Shown here: positions 60,560 to 64,000 of the stretch, piece after piece
Position numbering within the stretch: the first letter of the stretch is position 1
How the letters are laid out: each line of letters starts with the position of its first letter
Source: Urechis unicinctus
Lineage: Eukaryota > Annelida > Polychaeta > Xenopneusta > Urechidae
NCBI GenBank assembly: GCA_034190875.2
Contig: CM067343.1
Coordinates: 32,129,936 to 32,193,935 of the forward strand
Direction of reading: 5' to 3'
DNA: 64,000 bases
Position numbers and translations under genes: made by a program
Notes under the pieces: generated by a model
The model's database searches: none
Told to the model about the DNA's origin: nothing
Seen by the model: the letters and a program-made list of their open reading frames with translations, nothing else

Positions 60560-60935
60560 CGGTCCCCAATCGGTCATTTTATTTTAAATTACTCGCTGTT
60601 TTGATCGGTTGTCATGCGTGATTTTAGTTCTGGTTTTCTGTGTAAACGGCCATCGGTGTTCAATCGGTTAAACAAACATTTCATGGGTTGCTGGTAGGTT
60701 ACCGAAAGCAACCCAAACGGGGTTGGATCGGTGATAAGGATGTTTTCATCGATAAAAATGCTGAAATACAATCGGTTTTTATCGTTTGTAAACCGGAGCT
60801 AATTCGGGCGTAACGCTGATTAATCAGTGTTTGATAGCTGGTCATCAGTGGTTAAACACTTTCCGCCAGATATGGCCGGTGATTCATATTGGGTTATCTT
60901 TGTCCGATCGGCGATATCGGTGATTAATAGCTTGC
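60560..60935. other. Left subterminal ATCGGT cluster of the Harbinger element
   Basis: Seven ATCGGT words, several extended to AATCGGTT or ATCGGTGAT, all on the plus strand and spaced irregularly. Such subterminal repeats are typical binding sites for DNA transposases; binding here is inferred. Confidence 0.7.
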
Positions 60936-61029
60936 ATATCTCGTGATATAGGTTGCTGTCGGTTCTTTTATTAAAACAATATGTTTAAGTGATGAGAACC
61001 GATGATCATTTTGCAGTTTAGTTAACATC

Positions 61030-61593
61030 ATGGAGGATGGCAGAGCAATCCAGCAATTTGGTGTCATACTGCAGCAGCAGCCAATTCTCGATGTCAGATA
61101 GGCCATTCAGCTCGTTCAGCAGCCCATAGCTGATCATAGACGCCACCGAAGGAGACAAAGGAGATGGTGGACCATGTCCTAGTTAACCCAGGAGAGAAAG
61201 CTTCAGTTTGGAGAGTATAGCACCATTCTTGCAGAGCTGAGGGAGGGAGACACCAGCTTCTTCAAGAACTATATGCGGATGACCCCGGAAATGTTAGACG
61301 AGCTTCTGCAACGCCACGCGCCCAGATTTCAGAAGTCAGACACCAACTGGAGAAAGTCCTTAGATCCCGGATTGAAGCTGGCGGTAACACTCAGGCACCT
61401 AGCAGCAGGAGATTCCTACCCTACCCTGGAGAACGGATGAGATGCTGACTGCAATCCATCAAGTCAGGGCATTAATCGTGACACAACCGACGCCAAGCAG
61501 CATCGGGAGTACTTATCCAAGTACTTTAATAGTCCAGCAGGGTCTGTGCCTTGGCAAGACAGAATTGTAAACTTGCCGCAAGACTGTTTATAG
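61030..61593 (+). pseudogene. HARBI1-like Harbinger transposase, internally deleted and with nonsense codons
   Basis: One frame of 188 codons from ATG 61,030 to TAG 61,593, with in-frame stops at codons 24, 51 and 137. Codons 37-136 match the N-terminal part of PIF/Harbinger nucleases: a basic run ending RRRQRRWW (41-47), FGEYSTILAELREGD (60-74), FFKNYMRMTPEMLDELLQR (77-95), and the DT...R...LDPGLKLAVTLRHLA...SY region (104-130). Codons 158-176 ([19 protein letters not shown]) match the C-terminal end. The central DDE catalytic core is missing: family members are usually about 350-450 residues. Substitutions without frameshifts suggest decay after the deletion. The family's reaction is cut-and-paste transposition in the nucleus. 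An AATAAA lies at 61,716-61,721. Confidence 0.9.
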
Positions 61594-61819
61594 TGAGATG
61601 ACAGGAAAAAAACAATATTCATATCTAAAATGACATTTGATTCTAGAGATTATTTTCATGTTGTTTTGTTTTGTGTGTAAGTAACAGCTGAAACTGTTTG
61701 CTACGTGATTTTAATAATAAAAACACAATCTGCCATTTACTTTGTTCATAGATTTTCAATACCAATTAACCCTTTACCTGATGTATACTTATTTAAACAA
61801 TTGTGTTGACTACTTATGA

Positions 61820-62232
61820 ATACCGATTGGCCACTTACAAATTTAAACCCACGATGGCAGCAATCGATTGATCACAGATTGAATCCCTATTAACCACCGA
61901 TCTAAACCGACCAAATCCCACATTTTAACTCTCATCTTTTTTCTATCGGTGGTAAGTATTAGTTGATCGGTTAATTATCGGTGGCTCATCGGTGATATCG
62001 GTTGTAGACAGGTTGTCAATCGGTTATTCGTAAAATATTTTCACAGATCGAGAGTTTTAAACATGTTTAAAATCCCAAACGGTAATTTTTCACCGATAAA
62101 ACTTATCTTTCCCCAATAGCAGTTGATGGGTGGAAAACATGTGACCAATAGGTGATATCGGTGTTAAATACGTTGTCATCGGTTCACTCCATAATATGGC
62201 TTAAAAAACTACCGATCAATCACCGATGGCTC
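61820..62232. other. Right subterminal ATCGGT/ACCGAT cluster of the Harbinger element
   Basis: Thirteen ATCGGT words on either strand, densest at 61,960-62,025 where they alternate as tATCGGTgg, cATCGGTga and tATCGGTtg. Outside the element this word is scarce. Confidence 0.7.
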
Positions 62233-62247
62233 TGCGTAACTGGGGTG

Positions 62248-62250
62248 TAA
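62248..62250. other. Right TAA target-site duplication
   Basis: TAA immediately after CTGGGGTG, followed by 'catggaatccctcgattccc', which matches A1 from about 16,210. Confidence 0.85.
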
Positions 62251-63518
62251 CATGGAATCCCTCGATTCCCTTCTCCAATACAACCACTTGCCAAATAGAC
62301 CAAAATATAAGCAGATGAACAAAACTGTCGCATGTAGTCGGATATTTACCATGTAAAGAGTTGGTTTATTCACCCATGCTTCCTATATATAAACGTCTTA
62401 TAAGACACGTTGCCATATTGATACTCAATGAGATACAAATGGATTTCTTATGTTTGAAAGCTCAGATACGGACTAGGGTGATTGCGTGTTTACTCAAAAA
62501 GATACCCTCCATCATAGCGACCACTCTCACGAACAGATACTCGTTGGAGTATTGTCCACCATCTATGATACAATTATGTCATCTGTAGGTGACGGACGTG
62601 TTGAGCACTAGACCAATAGGCTCACGGAGTGGCTCTCACTCTCTCACGATAAATAAGATTCATGTGTCTAATGCATTTGCCGTAGTTGTCCATTAATTAT
62701 GAGTCAACGAAATACGATTGGTGCTTACAAAATCAGAAATGATCTTGCATAATCAATGTTTTCGATATAACGCTGAAGGTCACGATTACATTGTTAAGTA
62801 TGGTATCACTCAACACATAAAAACTTCTAACAATCAGCCCATTGACCCAACTATTGCTGACCCAATGACAAGCGGTGACAGCTTTATGGACCATACAATA
62901 ATAAACCCTCAACCTGATACACAAAGGCGTCTTATGTCTAAGATCACCCAACCCACGATCGCACATTGACCACAGCAATATGCAGTTGTCCAACTAAAAA
63001 TGGCGAACAATTTAGCGTCAATTTCTATAGCTGTTTACACGAAAGCATAACCTAGTATAAATGATATTAACTACAGGAAATGCAGCTATCCACAGAGGCA
63101 AATCCAGGCGCACATAAAGGGCATATATTTAGGTGTTAATATAACAATAACCGCCCAAGGTTATGTTAACGTTAAAATAGACTGACGTCAAATAAGCGAA
63201 TAAAAAGGCGCATAATCTGCATTCATTACAAACAACTTGGATATTCCAGTCAGTCGTTATTTAATTATTGGTGGTGAGGGGGAGAAATCTCACAAACTAC
63301 AATGTAGCAGTACGCAATGTGGTTGTAACGCATTATGGTGATGCAAATCGACTATTAATCGATGAATCAAAATACATTGTTTGCAGTATGTTTATGGTCA
63401 ACAATATATAATGCGAATTTAAACTTACAATGGCAGACCTATAAAATCAGGAATTTGCACTGTGTATAAGTGTGAAGTGAGTCTCAATACAACTTCACAC
63501 GAGTCCAAAGTTAGTTAA

Positions 63519-63584
63519 GAAACGTCGATCGCACTCGTTTCTGGTAGCTATGAAACGTCCGTCGCAGTCGTTCCTGTATGCATC
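63519..63584. repeat. 33-bp direct repeat, 2 units
   Basis: Units 63,519-63,551 and 63,552-63,584 both begin GAAACGTC and share TCGCA.TCGTT; they diverge toward their ends. Confidence 0.8.
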
Positions 63585-63842
63585 TTCGCGGCAGCTTATC
63601 CTTCACCTTGTTACTCCTTGAAGTGGAGTAAGCATCGGTTTAACCATATTGTTCTGAGGTTGATTGTGGTTTACTCCATAAAAGTCTCTATTTAAGGTAG
63701 ATGGCCTGGCTCTTTTAGCCAGGTTTTCTTAAGAATGCAAATATATTAAGTGTTGCATAGTTGCAGATATATGATGAAGTTTCAACCACCCCTTTGAAAA
63801 GAGAAACCGAATAAACTAAAATATAGCGTACAAATTCTGAGC

Positions 63843-63862
63843 AGAGAGAGAGAGAGAGAGAG
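63843..63862. repeat. (AG)10 microsatellite
   Basis: Ten uninterrupted AG dinucleotides followed by GTTTTT-like sequence (AG then TTTTT). Confidence 0.95.
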
Positions 63863-64000
63863 TTTTTAAAGAGTTAAACAAGGCAGGCTCATAGCAGCTT
63901 ACAATCTTATTCTCCCCTTTCGATGCTGAACCAACTCGCCTCGTACCTCAAAGGAAAGATGATTCACTTGCCGTCTGTATCGAGCAGGTCCATGCACTAC

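Larger units (their letters stand above)
60539..62247 (+). mobile_element. Non-autonomous PIF/Harbinger DNA transposon, 1,709 bp
   Basis: The left end CACCCCAGTTACACAGA and the inverted right end CACCCCAGTTACGCAGA match over 17 bp with one mismatch, flanked by TAA duplications. The paralogue A1 is uninterrupted at this point. Inside lies the remnant of a HARBI1-like transposase (61,030-61,593) lacking its catalytic centre, so the copy cannot mobilise itself. I see no second ORF of the Myb/SANT type that usually accompanies this family. Both subterminal regions are packed with ATCGGT words (21 by my count on both strands across the element), likely transposase-binding repeats by analogy with related elements. 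It inserted after the A1/A2 duplication, or was excised precisely from A1. Confidence 0.9.
58900..63195 (+). repeat. Block A copy 2 (A2), interrupted by a Harbinger element
   Basis: Direct copy of A1, starting about 80 bp after R-III ends. Relative to A1 it has about 70 extra bp near 60,150-60,220, the transposon at 60,539-62,247, and lacks the 1.8 kb found at 16,318-18,115. The shared sequence ends near 'actgacgtcaaata'. Confidence 0.85.
63196..64000. other. Stem-loop-rich end of window, no gene seen
   Basis: Three dyads occur within 255 bp: 63,470-63,500 (GTGTGAAGT/ACTTCACAC), 63,611-63,631 (TTACTCC/GGAGTAA) and 63,705-63,723 (CCTGGCT/AGCCAGG with loop CTTTT, followed by TTTTCTT). A 33-bp direct repeat lies at 63,519-63,584. 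CATAAAAG (63,677) and TATTTAAGG (63,689) are TATA-like. Part of an LTR or a promoter is possible but unproven because the window ends. Confidence 0.4.

Noticed and set aside
60924..61106. Minus-strand ORF over the transposase remnant.
   Set aside because: Antisense shadow of the plus-strand HARBI1-like frame.

Overview
This is AT-rich eukaryotic, almost certainly animal, genomic DNA in which I can support no intact protein-coding gene. It has no operons, no dense long ORFs, no rRNA or CRISPR, and no tRNA that I can recognise. It has very long (TA)n tracts, a (GT)61 tract, minisatellites and a decayed PIF/Harbinger DNA transposon. The transposase resembles the HARBI1-like family of animals. 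An aquatic invertebrate is plausible, but the sequence does not fix the taxon.

Most of the window is a mosaic of diverged copies of a few kilobase-scale blocks. Block R occurs three times: inverted at about 14-10,420 (R-I), direct at about 25,740-35,118 (R-II) and direct at about 50,245-58,822 (R-III). A short direct-orientation tail copy lies at about 10,740-11,810. Block C occurs at about 21,660-25,735 (C1, running directly into R-II) and 42,685-46,565 (C2). Block A occurs at about 14,640-18,998 (A1) and 58,900-63,195 (A2, just after R-III). Boundaries come from reading by eye and are good to tens of bases at best. Long (TA)n tracts sit at the same internal position in all three R copies and beside both C copies.

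Layout: 0-10.4 kb R-I; 10.4-14.6 kb a tail copy, a 51-58 bp minisatellite and unique DNA; 14.6-19.0 kb A1 with 1.8 kb that A2 lacks; 19.0-21.3 kb unique; 21.3-35.1 kb (TA)n, C1 and R-II; 35.1-35.6 kb a 13-bp minisatellite; 35.6-42.7 kb unique DNA with a 76-bp tandem repeat, a long (TA)n, a 19-20 bp palindromic-unit array and a 93-bp inverted repeat around a (TA)n core; 42.7-46.6 kb C2; 46.6-50.2 kb unique with (GT)61 and G21; 50.2-58.8 kb R-III; 58.9-63.2 kb A2 carrying a 1,709-bp Harbinger element; then a stem-loop-rich end.

The copies act as internal controls. A1 keeps the empty site of the Harbinger element in A2, which supports element ends and a TAA target duplication. Paralogues show that a 38-bp unit is present 2, 1 and 4 times in R-I, R-II and R-III, that a 23-bp minisatellite is specific to C2, and that a perfect 30-bp palindrome in R-II replaced unrelated sequence. 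They also argue against the longest short ORFs being genes, because frames break or substitutions show no codon-position bias between copies.
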